26,808 nt of DNA from an uncultured Bacteroidales bacterium (GCA_902489445.1 CABTZX010000023.1:1-26808); one strand, 5' to 3'. Counted from the first letter of the stretch, positions 1-8,144 are shown. Numbers and translations are program-made. Notes: generated by a model not told the origin, from the sequence alone.

Positions 1-2
1 GC

Positions 3-10
3 AAAGGTAC
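3..10 (-). promoter_or_regulatory. Candidate -7 box for a minus-strand gene beyond the left edge
   Basis: On the minus strand this reads TACCTTTG, a match to the Bacteroidetes -7 consensus TAnnTTTG. It points left, out of the window. The 10-bp repeat array starts 20 bp behind it, so the array would lie just upstream of that promoter. No clear -33 element is visible and the gene itself is not in view. Confidence 0.4.
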
Positions 11-30
11 CACACGGCATACCCCGCAGA

Positions 31-388
31 TGTATTAAAGTGTATCGAAGTGTATTAAAGTGTATCGTAACGTATCCTAACGTATTAAACTGTATCGAAG
101 TGTATTAAACTGTATCGTAACGTATTAAAGTGTATTATAGTGTATTATAGTGTATCGTAGGCTACCCGAACTTATCAGAGTTTATTGGAATTAATCCGAT
201 TAGCTCAGACTGATTCGGATTAGCCCCGATTGGCTATGATTAATTCTGATTGATTGCGATAGTCTCCGATCGACTTGGATGGTCCCGATTGGCTATGATT
301 AATTCCGATAGTCTCCGATCAACTCGGATTGGCTCGATTGGCTCCGATAAACTCTGATTAATTCTGATTAATTCTGATTAACTCCGAT
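31..388. repeat. Degenerate 10-bp tandem array, about 36 units
   Basis: Units follow one another with a 10-bp period. The left third (31-160) uses TGTATTAAAG and TGTATCGAAG variants. The right part (191-388) uses TAATTCYGAT and TGGCTCCGAT variants. Units at 161-190 are intermediate, so the consensus drifts along the array. Two units (281-289 and 330-338) are 9 bp. No coding frame is supported across it. The period is close to one helical turn, so repeated features fall on the same DNA face. The function is unknown to me. Confidence 0.85.
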
Positions 389-453
389 CCCCTCTGTTAG
401 ACCCCAAAAACAGCAAAATCATAGTTCAGCAGCCGTACTAATCGCTCCGCGCA

Positions 454-541
454 AAAGGTATATGGGTTTCAGATGATAGGTATATAAGTTTCGCACGAGA
501 GGTATATACCTTTTACGTGAAACGTATATAGGTATTGCGGG
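454..541. repeat. 22-bp palindrome array A (4 units)
   Basis: Four 22-bp units start at 454, 476, 498 and 520. Each is a 16-bp core resembling AAAGGTATATACCTTT plus a variable 6-bp spacer. The GGTATAT element recurs at 457, 479 and 501, with CGTATAT at 523, which is exactly 22 bp each time. The third unit is closest to the perfect palindrome. The second core is identical to the third core of array B at 8069. The array lies between the 10-bp array and the sigma-factor promoter. Confidence 0.9.
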
Positions 542-598
542 AGGGGGTGCGGGATGCCGTTCAAAAGGGATGAATGCCGAAAAGTCTAGGAAATATGG

Positions 599-606
599 TA
601 ACTTTG
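599..606 (+). promoter_or_regulatory. Candidate -7 box for the sigma-factor operon
   Basis: TAACTTTG matches TAnnTTTG on the plus strand. A start of transcription near 612 would leave a leader of about 130 nt before the sigma-factor ATG, containing the 22-bp repeats at 644-709. No convincing -33 TTTG was found at the usual distance. Confidence 0.4.
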
Positions 607-643
607 TGGCGCTATAGGCATTGCCGCGAAAGGACTCTGTTCG

Positions 644-709
644 GTTGAGACGCAAGGGCGGGTCGGCTGGGACACAAGGGCGGATCGGTTGAGACGCGCA
701 GGGGGTTCG
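644..709. repeat. Three 22-bp direct repeats in the sigma-factor leader
   Basis: Units at 644-665, 666-687 and 688-709 share a core close to GAGACGCAAGGGCGG followed by a TCG-type end. The first and second match most closely; the third diverges in its right half. The core is not palindromic and is G-rich, unlike the TATA-centred arrays, but the 22-bp period is the same. The unit boundary runs into an open TTG frame at 689, which I do not take as the gene start. Confidence 0.75.
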
Positions 710-745
710 GCGGCAGGTCGTAGATGGGGAAGGTGGTGTAAAGAG

Positions 746-1282
746 ATGAAAAAGCAGCGATTAATGAGTAAACAGGAGTTCGAGAAGCGCCTCCTCGATT
801 TGCAGGACGATATGCTGCGCTCCGCTCTCAGGCTTACGAACGATCGCTCGGAAGCGGATGATTTAGTGCAGGAAACTACGCTGCGCGCGCTGGACAAAAG
901 CAAACAATTTGTGGAAGACATCAGCTTCAGAGGGTGGATTATGACTATGATGCGCAACATATTCCTCAATAATATGGAGCGAACGGGTCGCAAGCGCGAA
1001 ATGATCGATAGCAGCGTCGATGTGTACAATGTGGCACTTCTTGCCGAGGGGAGCCACTACGCTCCGGATGCGGCATTCAACCTCAAGGAAATAAACGCCT
1101 ATATCGACGAACTGAACGAACTGAACCGCGTTCCGTTCCGTATGTTTTTAGACGGAAACAAATACACGGAAATAGCGGAAAAATTGGGTTTGCCCGTGGG
1201 GACGGTCAAGAGCCGTATCTTTTTGGCACGCCGCCAGTTACAGGAAAATAGCGAGCTCCGGCGGTTACGAAGCGAAGAATAG
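746..1282 (+). CDS. ECF-type RNA polymerase sigma factor
   Basis: This is a small sigma-70-family protein of 178 residues with only regions 2 and 4. Region 2 (about residues 10-75) has the ECF signature LTNDRSEADDLVQETTLRAL, then a FRGWIMTMMRNIFLNN stretch typical of Bacteroidetes ECF factors. Region 4 (about 120-170) has a helix-turn-helix ending in GTVKSRIFLARRQL. The frame stays open back to a TTG at 689, but that part is encoded by the direct repeats and lacks family similarity. I chose ATG 746; ATG 764 (MSKQEF) is equally plausible. No anti-sigma gene is adjacent. It is the first gene of a plus-strand train, 53 bp ahead of fumarase, with no terminator between. Its target regulon cannot be told from sequence. 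Confidence 0.9.
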   Translation: MKKQRLMSKQEFEKRLLDLQDDMLRSALRLTNDRSEADDLVQETTLRALDKSKQFVEDISFRGWIMTMMRNIFLNNMERTGRKREMIDSSVDVYNVALLAEGSHYAPDAAFNLKEINAYIDELNELNRVPFRMFLDGNKYTEIAEKLGLPVGTVKSRIFLARRQLQENSELRRLRSEE

Positions 1283-1335
1283 AGAAAAACGCCGCTAAGC
1301 AAGCGCACAAAAGAGAAGAGTAAGGGAACAACAAA

Positions 1336-2985
1336 ATGGCACAAAAGGAATTTAAGTATCAGCCCACATTTCCAACCGGCAAGGATACAACGGAATATTA
1401 TCTGCTCACAAAAGAGTACGTATCCACAACGGAACTGAATGGCGAAGAGGTACTTATTGTGGAACCGGAAGGGCTCCGCGCATTGGCGAAAGCGGCTTTT
1501 CACGATTGCGCTTTCTATCTGCGCACGGCGCATCAACGTCAGGTTGCGGAAATTCTTTCGGATCCGGAGGCGAGCGACAACGATAAGTACGTGGCACTGA
1601 CCTTCTTGCGTAACGCGGAAGTGAGCGCCAAAGGGCTGCTACCGGTATGCCAGGATACGGGTACTGCCATCATATTGGGGAAAAAGGGTAATCGCGTGTT
1701 TACACACGGCGGGGACGAAGAAGCGCTCTCACACGGCGTTTACGACACGTACACGGGTGAAAATTTGCGTTACTCGCAGAACGCTCCGCTCGATATGTAC
1801 CGCGAAGTGAATACCGGCACCAATCTACCGGCTCAAATCGACCTAATGGCCACGGACGGAGATGAATACACGTTTCTCTGCATCGCCAAGGGGGGCGGCT
1901 CAGCCAACAAGACCTATCTGTATCAGGAAACCAAGGCTTTGATCACTCGTGAGAAGTTATTGCCCTTTTTAGTGGACAAAATGCGCTCATTAGGCACAGC
2001 TGCCTGTCCACCCTATCACATTGCTTTCGTGATCGGAGGCTCTTCCGCGGAAACAAATCTAAAGACGGTTAAACTGGCATCAGCTAAGTATTACGACAGC
2101 CTACCCACCGAAGGAAACGAATGGGGGCAGGCGTTCCGCGATACGGAGCTGGAAAAGCAACTATTGGAAGAATCGTATAAAATAGGCTTTGGCGCACAAT
2201 TCGGCGGTAAACGCTTTGCGCACGATATACGCGTTATTCGGTTGCCGCGGCACGGAGCATCTTGTCCGGTGGGAATGGGCGTTAGCTGCTCGGCGGACCG
2301 CAATATTCGCGCCAAAATCAATCGGGAAGGCATCTGGATCGAAAAGTTGGAAACTAACCCGGGACGGTTCATTCCGGCGGAACTACGCGAAGCGGGCGAG
2401 GGCGAATCGGTACGAATCGATTTAAACCGACCTATGGACGAAATACGCAAAGAGCTGTCGCGCTACCCTGTTTCCACACGTCTCTCGCTAAACGGTACCA
2501 TCATTGTGGGTAGAGATATCGCGCATGCAAAGCTAAAAGAGCGTTTGGATCGCGGAGAGGAACTGCCTGATTATCTGAAACAACATCCCATTTATTACGC
2601 CGGTCCCGCCAAAACGCCAAAAGGCATGGCAAGTGGCAGTTTTGGCCCTACAACGGCGGGCAGAATGGATAGCTACGTAGAGCCGTTCCAAGCGCACGGC
2701 GGCAGCTTAATCATGATTGCCAAAGGGGACCGAAGCAAACAAGTTACCGATGCGTGCCGTAAGTATGGTGGATTCTACCTCGGCAGTATAGGCGGCCCCG
2801 CAGCTATTTTGGCGCAAAACAGTATCAAAAAGGTGACCTGCTTGGAATATCCCGAATTGGGAATGGAGGCAATTTGGCAAATCGAAGTAGAGAACTTCCC
2901 CGCCTTTATCCTTGTGGACGACAAAGGAAACGACTTTTTTGAACAGATCAAGGCGCGCTGCGCCGGATGTACCTTACATCAATGA
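1336..2985 (+). CDS. fumA: Fumarate hydratase, class I (iron-sulfur)
   Basis: This enzyme interconverts fumarate and malate in the cytoplasm. In Bacteroidales it runs mainly toward fumarate, feeding fumarate respiration and succinate production. The protein is 549 residues, essentially the length of E. coli FumA. The three cysteines expected to hold the [4Fe-4S] cluster are at C105 (PVCQDTGT), C224 and C318 (GVSCSADRNI), at the E. coli positions. The N-terminal catalytic domain is followed by the beta-domain with GPTTAGRMD near 437-445. It is intact. Its stop overlaps the queA start by 4 bp (ATGA), implying translational coupling. The fumA versus fumB name is a convention; only the class I assignment is firm. 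Confidence 0.96.
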   Translation: MAQKEFKYQPTFPTGKDTTEYYLLTKEYVSTTELNGEEVLIVEPEGLRALAKAAFHDCAFYLRTAHQRQVAEILSDPEASDNDKYVALTFLRNAEVSAKGLLPVCQDTGTAIILGKKGNRVFTHGGDEEALSHGVYDTYTGENLRYSQNAPLDMYREVNTGTNLPAQIDLMATDGDEYTFLCIAKGGGSANKTYLYQETKALITREKLLPFLVDKMRSLGTAACPPYHIAFVIGGSSAETNLKTVKLASAKYYDSLPTEGNEWGQAFRDTELEKQLLEESYKIGFGAQFGGKRFAHDIRVIRLPRHGASCPVGMGVSCSADRNIRAKINREGIWIEKLETNPGRFIPAELREAGEGESVRIDLNRPMDEIRKELSRYPVSTRLSLNGTIIVGRDIAHAKLKERLDRGEELPDYLKQHPIYYAGPAKTPKGMASGSFGPTTAGRMDSYVEPFQAHGGSLIMIAKGDRSKQVTDACRKYGGFYLGSIGGPAAILAQNSIKKVTCLEYPELGMEAIWQIEVENFPAFILVDDKGNDFFEQIKARCAGCTLHQ

Positions 2986-4259
2986 GCAAACTAACAGCGG
3001 CAAAACGCGTTGCCATAGGCGATTATAACTACCCGCTACCGGAGGAACGCATCGCTAAGCATCCTCTTGCGGACCGAAGCGCCTGCAAGCTGCTCGTACC
3101 GGGTAAAAGCGGTTGCGCGGATTATCTATTCTCCGATCTGCCCCGCTTACTGCCCTCGGATGCGTTGCTCGTGCGGAATACATCTAAAGTAATCAAGGCT
3201 CGTATTTTTGCCGAGAAGCCTTCCGGAGCCGTGATCGAGCTCTTTTGCCTCTCACCGGTAGCGCCGTCCTCCTACGACCGCGCTCTTGCCGCTACAGACC
3301 AAACTACGTGGAAGTGCCTCATCGGTAATGCCAAACGATGGAAAGATGCATCGCAAGTACTAACCAAATCACTGCTTTTACCGGACGGAACGCCGGTAAC
3401 GCTACAAATGGAGCATGCGGGCGAAGGCGGATTAATCCGTTTTTCGTGGGATAATCCGTCGATAACCTTTGGAAGTATCCTCGAATTGATCGGTGAATTG
3501 CCGATTCCTCCCTATCTAAAGCGAGCTACCGAGCAAAGCGACCTAACCGATTATCAAACCGTCTATGCCTCTTTGGAGGGAAGCGTAGCGGCACCAACCG
3601 CCGGATTGCACTTTACGGACGAATTATTACAGGAAATAACCGCCAAAGGTGTAGAAATTTGCGATGTTTGCCTTCACGTTGGCGCCGGAACGTTTCTACC
3701 GGTAAAAAGCGAAGAGATAGGAGCGCACGAAATGCATCGTGAGCTTTGCAGCGTAACCAGTAATACCCTTCAAACGCTTTTGCGCTACATGGGGCGCATC
3801 GTCGCCGTAGGAACCACTTCGGTTCGGGCTACCGAAAGCCTGTACCACTTAGCGCGAGCGCTCTACGAAGGGCAGATTTCCGCCGACGAATTGCGCCATG
3901 TTCCGGAAATAGGTCAGTGGCAACCATACGAAAGTGAGGATCCGGCGCCGGAGGCATCCATCGTTCTGACACATCTGCTGGAGACGATGCAACATTTAGG
4001 TATAGACGAAGTGCACTTTATGAGCGGTTTGCTCATTGTACCGGGTTATGAGTGGCGAATCATCAATGCACTGATTACCAACTTTCATCAGCCTAAAAGC
4101 ACGCTTCTGCTTATGATTGCCGCACTAATCGGCCCCCGCTGGCGCGAAGTGTATCAGCACGCATTGGATAACGAATACCGATTTCTCAGCTACGGAGATG
4201 CGTCTCTCCTTGTGGGAGATAGCTTTCATTCAACAGAAAAAACACCATTATCAGAATAA
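2982..4259 (+). CDS. queA: S-adenosylmethionine:tRNA ribosyltransferase-isomerase
   Basis: QueA transfers and rearranges the ribosyl group of SAM onto 7-aminomethyl-7-deazaguanine in tRNA, making epoxyqueuosine. The protein is 425 residues, the longer form I associate with Bacteroidetes rather than the roughly 350-residue proteobacterial form. Visible family motifs are YNYPLPEERIAKHPL near the N terminus, APTAGLHFT near 205, VGTTSVRATESL near 278 and NFHQPKSTLLL near 367. I chose ATG 2982 because it forms an ATGA overlap with the fumarase stop and begins the conserved N terminus; an in-frame ATG at 2967 is inside fumarase. panC follows after 5 bp. Bacteroidetes often encode two QueA-like proteins, so which paralogue this is remains open. 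Confidence 0.93.
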   Translation: MSKLTAAKRVAIGDYNYPLPEERIAKHPLADRSACKLLVPGKSGCADYLFSDLPRLLPSDALLVRNTSKVIKARIFAEKPSGAVIELFCLSPVAPSSYDRALAATDQTTWKCLIGNAKRWKDASQVLTKSLLLPDGTPVTLQMEHAGEGGLIRFSWDNPSITFGSILELIGELPIPPYLKRATEQSDLTDYQTVYASLEGSVAAPTAGLHFTDELLQEITAKGVEICDVCLHVGAGTFLPVKSEEIGAHEMHRELCSVTSNTLQTLLRYMGRIVAVGTTSVRATESLYHLARALYEGQISADELRHVPEIGQWQPYESEDPAPEASIVLTHLLETMQHLGIDEVHFMSGLLIVPGYEWRIINALITNFHQPKSTLLLMIAALIGPRWREVYQHALDNEYRFLSYGDASLLVGDSFHSTEKTPLSE

Positions 4260-4264
4260 AAGAT

Positions 4265-5110
4265 ATGTTTATTGCCAAGGAGCGTGCCGCGCTCATTAAC
4301 TACATCGAATCGTTGGATAAGCAGGATGCACCCGTTGGATTGGTGCCCACTATGGGTGCTTTACACGAAGGGCACCTCACTTTAGTCAGAGAAGCACGCC
4401 GCCGTTGCCAAACGGTTGTAGTGTCGCTTTTTGTAAACCCCCGTCAATTCAACAATCCGGAGGATTTAAAAAAGTACCCACGTACGGAGGAAGCGGACAT
4501 TGCTCTGCTTGAAAAAGAAAATGTGGATTGCCTTTTTATGCCCACTCCTGAACAAGTATATACTGAGGACTCTACAGAACGTCACTTTGACTTCGGGACT
4601 CTTGACAAAACGATGGAGGGAACCTATCGCCCGGGGCACTTTGAAGGCGTGGCACAGGTAGTGAGCCGCCTTTTTGATTTAGTACAGCCTAACGTGGCTT
4701 TCTTTGGAGAAAAGGACTTTCAGCAGCTGGCTATTATACGGTATATGGTAGCTCATTACGGCTTCCCCATTGAGATTGTGGGCGTTCCTATCGTTCGCGA
4801 GGCGGACGGACTGGCACTGAGCAGCCGAAACCGACTATTATCCGCCGCCGAACGTGCCGTGGCACCAACCATCTATGCCACTCTGAAAGAGAGCAAACTG
4901 CTCAAAAGTGAAGGCAAATCAGTTGCCGAAGTAACCGAATGGGTAGTGAACCGCCTAAACGCCACCGAACATCTTGAAGTAGAGTACTTTACCATTGTGG
5001 ACGAAACTACCCTCAACTCGATTGAAAATTGGGAAGATTCCAAGCATCCCGTGGGTTGTATCACCTGCTATTGCGGTAAAACGCGCCTCATCGATAATAT
5101 CCGTTACTAA
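4265..5110 (+). CDS. panC: Pantothenate synthetase (pantoate-beta-alanine ligase)
   Basis: PanC joins pantoate and beta-alanine using ATP through a pantoyl-adenylate, the last step of vitamin B5 synthesis. The protein is 281 residues, the normal length. It has the nucleotidyltransferase HIGH-like motif HEGH at 34-37 within PTMGALHEGH, the FVNPRQFNNPEDLKKYPRT block, RPGHFEGVAQVV near 122-133, FFGEKDFQQ near 147-154 and the KMSKS-like ALSSRN at 184-189. It is intact. It starts 5 bp after queA and is followed by the GHL10 lipoprotein gene 19 bp later. No panB or panD is in the window. Confidence 0.96.
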   Translation: MFIAKERAALINYIESLDKQDAPVGLVPTMGALHEGHLTLVREARRRCQTVVVSLFVNPRQFNNPEDLKKYPRTEEADIALLEKENVDCLFMPTPEQVYTEDSTERHFDFGTLDKTMEGTYRPGHFEGVAQVVSRLFDLVQPNVAFFGEKDFQQLAIIRYMVAHYGFPIEIVGVPIVREADGLALSSRNRLLSAAERAVAPTIYATLKESKLLKSEGKSVAEVTEWVVNRLNATEHLEVEYFTIVDETTLNSIENWEDSKHPVGCITCYCGKTRLIDNIRY

Positions 5111-5129
5111 CCGTCATTACCCCGTTCGT

Positions 5130-6704
5130 ATGCATACATCCCCCGCACGCATCCTTTTGCTCGCATTCCTTTTGCTCGCCGCTACCTCCTGTGGCTTGCG
5201 CAACAAGCACCGGAGAGGGCAAAATAATGATACGCCGCAAACCGAAGTTACACCGGGTTCCTCGGAAAGGTATATACCTTTGGATTATAACGAACGGGGC
5301 GCCATGCGCGCTGTATGGCTTACAACCATTTATGGGCTCGATTGGCCCGAAACAGCTGCTGCATCGGCAAGCCGAATGAAAGCACAGCGCGAATCGCTCT
5401 GCCGCATTCTGGATCGGCTCGCAAAGGATAATTTCAACACCGTTTTTCTACAAGTACGATTGCGTGGCGATGTGCTTTATCCCTCTAACATTGAGCCCTT
5501 TAGCTCCATTCTCACCGGAACTCGCCGCATTCGTCCCAACTACGATCCGCTAAAGTTTGCCATCCGCGAGTGCCACAAGCGCGGATTGAGCCTGCACGCA
5601 TGGATCGTTACGCTACCATTGGGAACCGATAAGCAGGTACGTAGCCTTGCACCGGAGGGAATTCGCAATCAGCATCCCGAGTGGTGCGTGAAGCATAACG
5701 GAGAATGGTACCTAAACCCGGCCATTCCCGCGGCACGAACCTATATAGCTTCACTGGCCGCTGAGCTGGCAAGCCGATACAATATCGACGGCATTCACCT
5801 TGATTATATCCGTTATCCCGAGAATAACGCTCGATTCCCCGATGACAAGCAGTTCCGGGCTACGGGAAGGAGTAAAAGCAACAAGGCGGATTGGCGCACC
5901 GATAACATATCCAAATTAGTGAAAGAGGTAGCCGATAGCGCCAGAGCGCACAATCCCTATATACTTATGAGTGCCGCAACCCTCGGGCGTTACCGCGAAA
6001 TTCCCGGCAGAAAGGTATCCGGCTGGACTTGCCGCGGAGCGGTTTTTCAGGATCCGCTCGCCTGGTTCCGTCAGGGAAGTGTGGATTTTATCGTTCCCAT
6101 GATGTATCACGATGGTGACCTCTTCTACCCATTTCTGAACGATTGGCGCGCTCTATTCGGCGATTATCCCGTTATTCCCGGCTTGGCGGCCTACCGGATA
6201 GCGGAAAAGAAGAGCCGCTGGTCTGTGGAAACGATTGCGCAACAAATGAGCGCAATAGAGCAAACCGGCTGCGCCGGAGTGGCTTTTTACCGCGAATCCA
6301 ATATTCGTCCATTTATAAAAGGTATGCCCGAGCTGTTCGAACAACACTTTCCCACGCCGGTCCGTCCCCTCGCCTTTCACAAAAAGAGTGCTCCCGTTCC
6401 TCCGCAACCCACCCTTCTGCGCCCCGTATTGCAGGGAAATGAGCTACATCTCCGCTGGACCGTCCCTAACGCTAACTCGCTGCGTTACAACCTTTTCTTC
6501 AATATTTACGACGCAAAAGGCCGCCCCGGTCCGGACGCACTCCTATACCCATCGCTCTACTCAAACGAATGTGTGGTACCTCTATACCTATTTCCCAAAA
6601 ACGCCACCATACATTTCCGTGTAGAAGCCACTACCCCCCTCGGCATCGTCGGACGTGCCTCCGCGCCCGTTTTACTGAACTTACGTACACTTCGCAACCC
6701 ATAA
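5130..6704 (+). CDS. GHL10/DUF187-family glycoside-hydrolase-like lipoprotein
   Basis: This is a predicted envelope lipoprotein of 524 residues in the glycosyl-hydrolase-like family 10 (YngK/DUF187). The N terminus has a positive start, a Leu/Ala-rich core and a lipobox ending at Cys21 (AATSC). The TIM-barrel-like domain begins at MRAVWLTTIYGLDWP (59-73) and contains WYLNPAIPAART and the conserved DGIHLDYIRYP (220-230), whose acidic residues are the usual catalytic candidates. Roughly residues 435-520 look like a fibronectin-III-type beta domain. The frame is open upstream inside panC; ATG 5130 gives the signal peptide. A solitary perfect copy of the array palindrome (5266-5281) is embedded in frame here. 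The substrate is unknown; a cell-wall glycan is a reasonable guess. Confidence 0.88.
   Translation: MHTSPARILLLAFLLLAATSCGLRNKHRRGQNNDTPQTEVTPGSSERYIPLDYNERGAMRAVWLTTIYGLDWPETAAASASRMKAQRESLCRILDRLAKDNFNTVFLQVRLRGDVLYPSNIEPFSSILTGTRRIRPNYDPLKFAIRECHKRGLSLHAWIVTLPLGTDKQVRSLAPEGIRNQHPEWCVKHNGEWYLNPAIPAARTYIASLAAELASRYNIDGIHLDYIRYPENNARFPDDKQFRATGRSKSNKADWRTDNISKLVKEVADSARAHNPYILMSAATLGRYREIPGRKVSGWTCRGAVFQDPLAWFRQGSVDFIVPMMYHDGDLFYPFLNDWRALFGDYPVIPGLAAYRIAEKKSRWSVETIAQQMSAIEQTGCAGVAFYRESNIRPFIKGMPELFEQHFPTPVRPLAFHKKSAPVPPQPTLLRPVLQGNELHLRWTVPNANSLRYNLFFNIYDAKGRPGPDALLYPSLYSNECVVPLYLFPKNATIHFRVEATTPLGIVGRASAPVLLNLRTLRNP
5266..5281. repeat. Solitary 16-bp perfect palindrome inside the GHL10 gene
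   Basis: AAAGGTATATACCTTT is perfectly self-complementary and identical to the core consensus of the 22-bp arrays A, B and C. It encodes part of ERYIPL just before the catalytic domain. There are no further copies 22 bp to either side, so it is a single site rather than an array. Confidence 0.8.
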
Positions 6705-6716
6705 ACGTTACACTTT

Positions 6717-7937
6717 GTGGCGGGAATTTACGTTCATGTACCCTTTTGCAAAAGTCGCTGTCTATATTGCGACTTCTTTTCCACCACACGTTTGCCCCAA
6801 CGCGACGCTTTTGTACGCGCTCTTTTAACCGAAATTCGGCTCCGCGCTACATCGCCTTTCGCACCATCCTACGCCACCGTTTACTTCGGGGGAGGAACCC
6901 CCTCGCTTCTTTCCGCCGAACAACTCCTACAGCTTACCGATGCTTTGCGCCGGCACTACCCTATTGAGCCCGATGCGGAGTGGACCATTGAAGCCAATCC
7001 GGACGATCTTTCCCCACAATTCTGCCGTGATCTTATCCACGCCGGATTCAATCGTTTAAGCATTGGCACACAGAGCTTTTGCGATAAAGAACTACAGTTT
7101 GTACACAGAAGACATAATGCCGAGCAGGCGCAAAACGCATTCTGTAACGCACGCGAAGCCGGATTTGCCAACATTGGTCTGGATCTTATCTACGCCCTTC
7201 CCCTGCAAACCGATAGCACGTGGCGTCAAAGCGTCGATAAAACCATCCGTCTCCGCCCGGAACATATATCTGCTTACGCACTCACCTACGAACCCGGCTC
7301 ACCGCTCACACGCCTCTGCCGGAGCGGGAAAATAGAGAAGCAGCCGGAGGAAGCGGAACTCAATGCCTATCAGCACCTTACCATTGCGCTAAAACAAGCG
7401 GGCTACCGGCATTACGAGGTATCCAATTTTGCGCTCCCGGGCTACCAAAGTCGCCATAATTCAGCCTATTGGCGGCGCATTCCCTACCTCGGATTCGGCC
7501 CCTCCGCCTGCTCCTTTCACCCACACTACCCATCGCCTGCGCCAGAGCGCTCTGATACAGCGCTGCCGAGCCGTCAGCCTTCTCCGGAATCCACGCTTCA
7601 GTCCGCTGTGGACACGCCCTCCGATTACGCGCAAATACGCTGGCAGAACGCGCCCGATTTAGACCTATACCTGAGCGAAATTGATGCAGAACGGCTACCA
7701 GTAGCCACTTGCGAAACGCTTTCGCCACAAGAAGTTTACGAGGAGAAGGTGATGCTCGGCTTGCGCACCGATGAGGGGATACCGCTCTCCTCACTCAATC
7801 GCGATGAAACCGATAGGCTACTTGCCGCGGCTGAGCCCTATGTGCAAAACGGCTTGCTACGCCTTTCCGAACAGAAACTGGTCGCTTCCGATCGCGGACT
7901 ACTGCTCATCGACCGCATCATCCCCAACCTCTTCTAA
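6717..7937 (+). CDS. hemW: Heme chaperone HemW (radical SAM)
   Basis: HemW is a radical-SAM protein that carries heme for insertion into respiratory enzymes; it was formerly annotated as coproporphyrinogen III oxidase. The protein is 406 residues, longer than the 370-380 usual for the family. The cluster-binding CxxxCxxC is C11, C15, C18. The SAM-binding GGGTPS is at 58-63. RHNSAYW (246-252) is the HNxxYW motif that distinguishes HemW from true HemN. A Ser/Pro-rich stretch at about 268-304 looks like an insertion just before the C-terminal domain. Translation starts at GTG 6717, which gives the canonical N terminus; no upstream ATG is in frame. It is the last gene of the plus-strand train, 12 bp after GHL10. 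No intrinsic terminator follows. Confidence 0.94.
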   Translation: MAGIYVHVPFCKSRCLYCDFFSTTRLPQRDAFVRALLTEIRLRATSPFAPSYATVYFGGGTPSLLSAEQLLQLTDALRRHYPIEPDAEWTIEANPDDLSPQFCRDLIHAGFNRLSIGTQSFCDKELQFVHRRHNAEQAQNAFCNAREAGFANIGLDLIYALPLQTDSTWRQSVDKTIRLRPEHISAYALTYEPGSPLTRLCRSGKIEKQPEEAELNAYQHLTIALKQAGYRHYEVSNFALPGYQSRHNSAYWRRIPYLGFGPSACSFHPHYPSPAPERSDTALPSRQPSPESTLQSAVDTPSDYAQIRWQNAPDLDLYLSEIDAERLPVATCETLSPQEVYEEKVMLGLRTDEGIPLSSLNRDETDRLLAAAEPYVQNGLLRLSEQKLVASDRGLLLIDRIIPNLF

Positions 7938-8024
7938 TCTCTTTTCCTCATATAAACGAAAGAGGTGGGAGGGAATGCAGAGTAATTCAGAGGATTGATT
8001 TAAGATGAAGGAGACCTGCTCGCA

Positions 8025-8112
8025 ATAGGTATATACGTATGAATGCATAGGTATATACCTTTTGATGCATAGGTATATAAGTTTCAGAGTAAAGGTATAT
8101 ACGTTTCGGGAG
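8025..8112. repeat. 22-bp palindrome array B (4 units)
   Basis: Units start at 8025, 8047, 8069 and 8091, and the GGTATAT element falls at 8028, 8050, 8072 and 8094, exactly 22 bp apart. Cores are variants of AAAGGTATATACCTTT; spacers are different 6-mers. The array lies in the convergent gap between hemW and tRNA-Arg, 87 bp past the hemW stop. Its last unit runs into the T-rich tail of the tRNA terminator on the other strand. Confidence 0.9.
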
Positions 8113-8136
8113 AAAAGAATATGCTCTTCGTGAGCA
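8112..8136 (-). terminator. Probable intrinsic terminator of tRNA-Arg
   Basis: On the minus strand the stem TGCTC/GAGCA (8122-8126 with 8132-8136) encloses a 5-nt loop and is followed by a T-rich tail (TATTCTTTTCT). It begins 9 bp after the tRNA 3' end. The stem is short, so this is a moderate call. Confidence 0.5.
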
Positions 8137-8144
8137 CAAAGGAG

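Noticed and set aside
509..524. parS-like sequence in array A
   Set aside because: CCTTTTACGTGAAACG matches the parS consensus at about 12 of 16 positions but is not palindromic on its left half and there are no par genes nearby. It arises at a unit/spacer junction and is probably chance.
454..541. 22-bp arrays as CRISPR
   Set aside because: The constant part is 16 bp and the variable part only 6 bp, far too short for spacers, and there are no cas genes in the window.
689..745. TTG start at 689 for the sigma factor
   Set aside because: The added residues are encoded by direct-repeat DNA, are Gly/Arg-rich and match nothing in the ECF family.
586..1029. Long antisense frames opposite the sigma, fumarase, TPR and ABC-F genes
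   Set aside because: They run opposite clear protein families, have no family similarity and carry composition imposed by the real gene.
7928..7968. ACCTCTT/AAGAGGT inverted repeat as hemW terminator
   Set aside because: The loop is about 26 nt and no T-tract follows on the plus strand.
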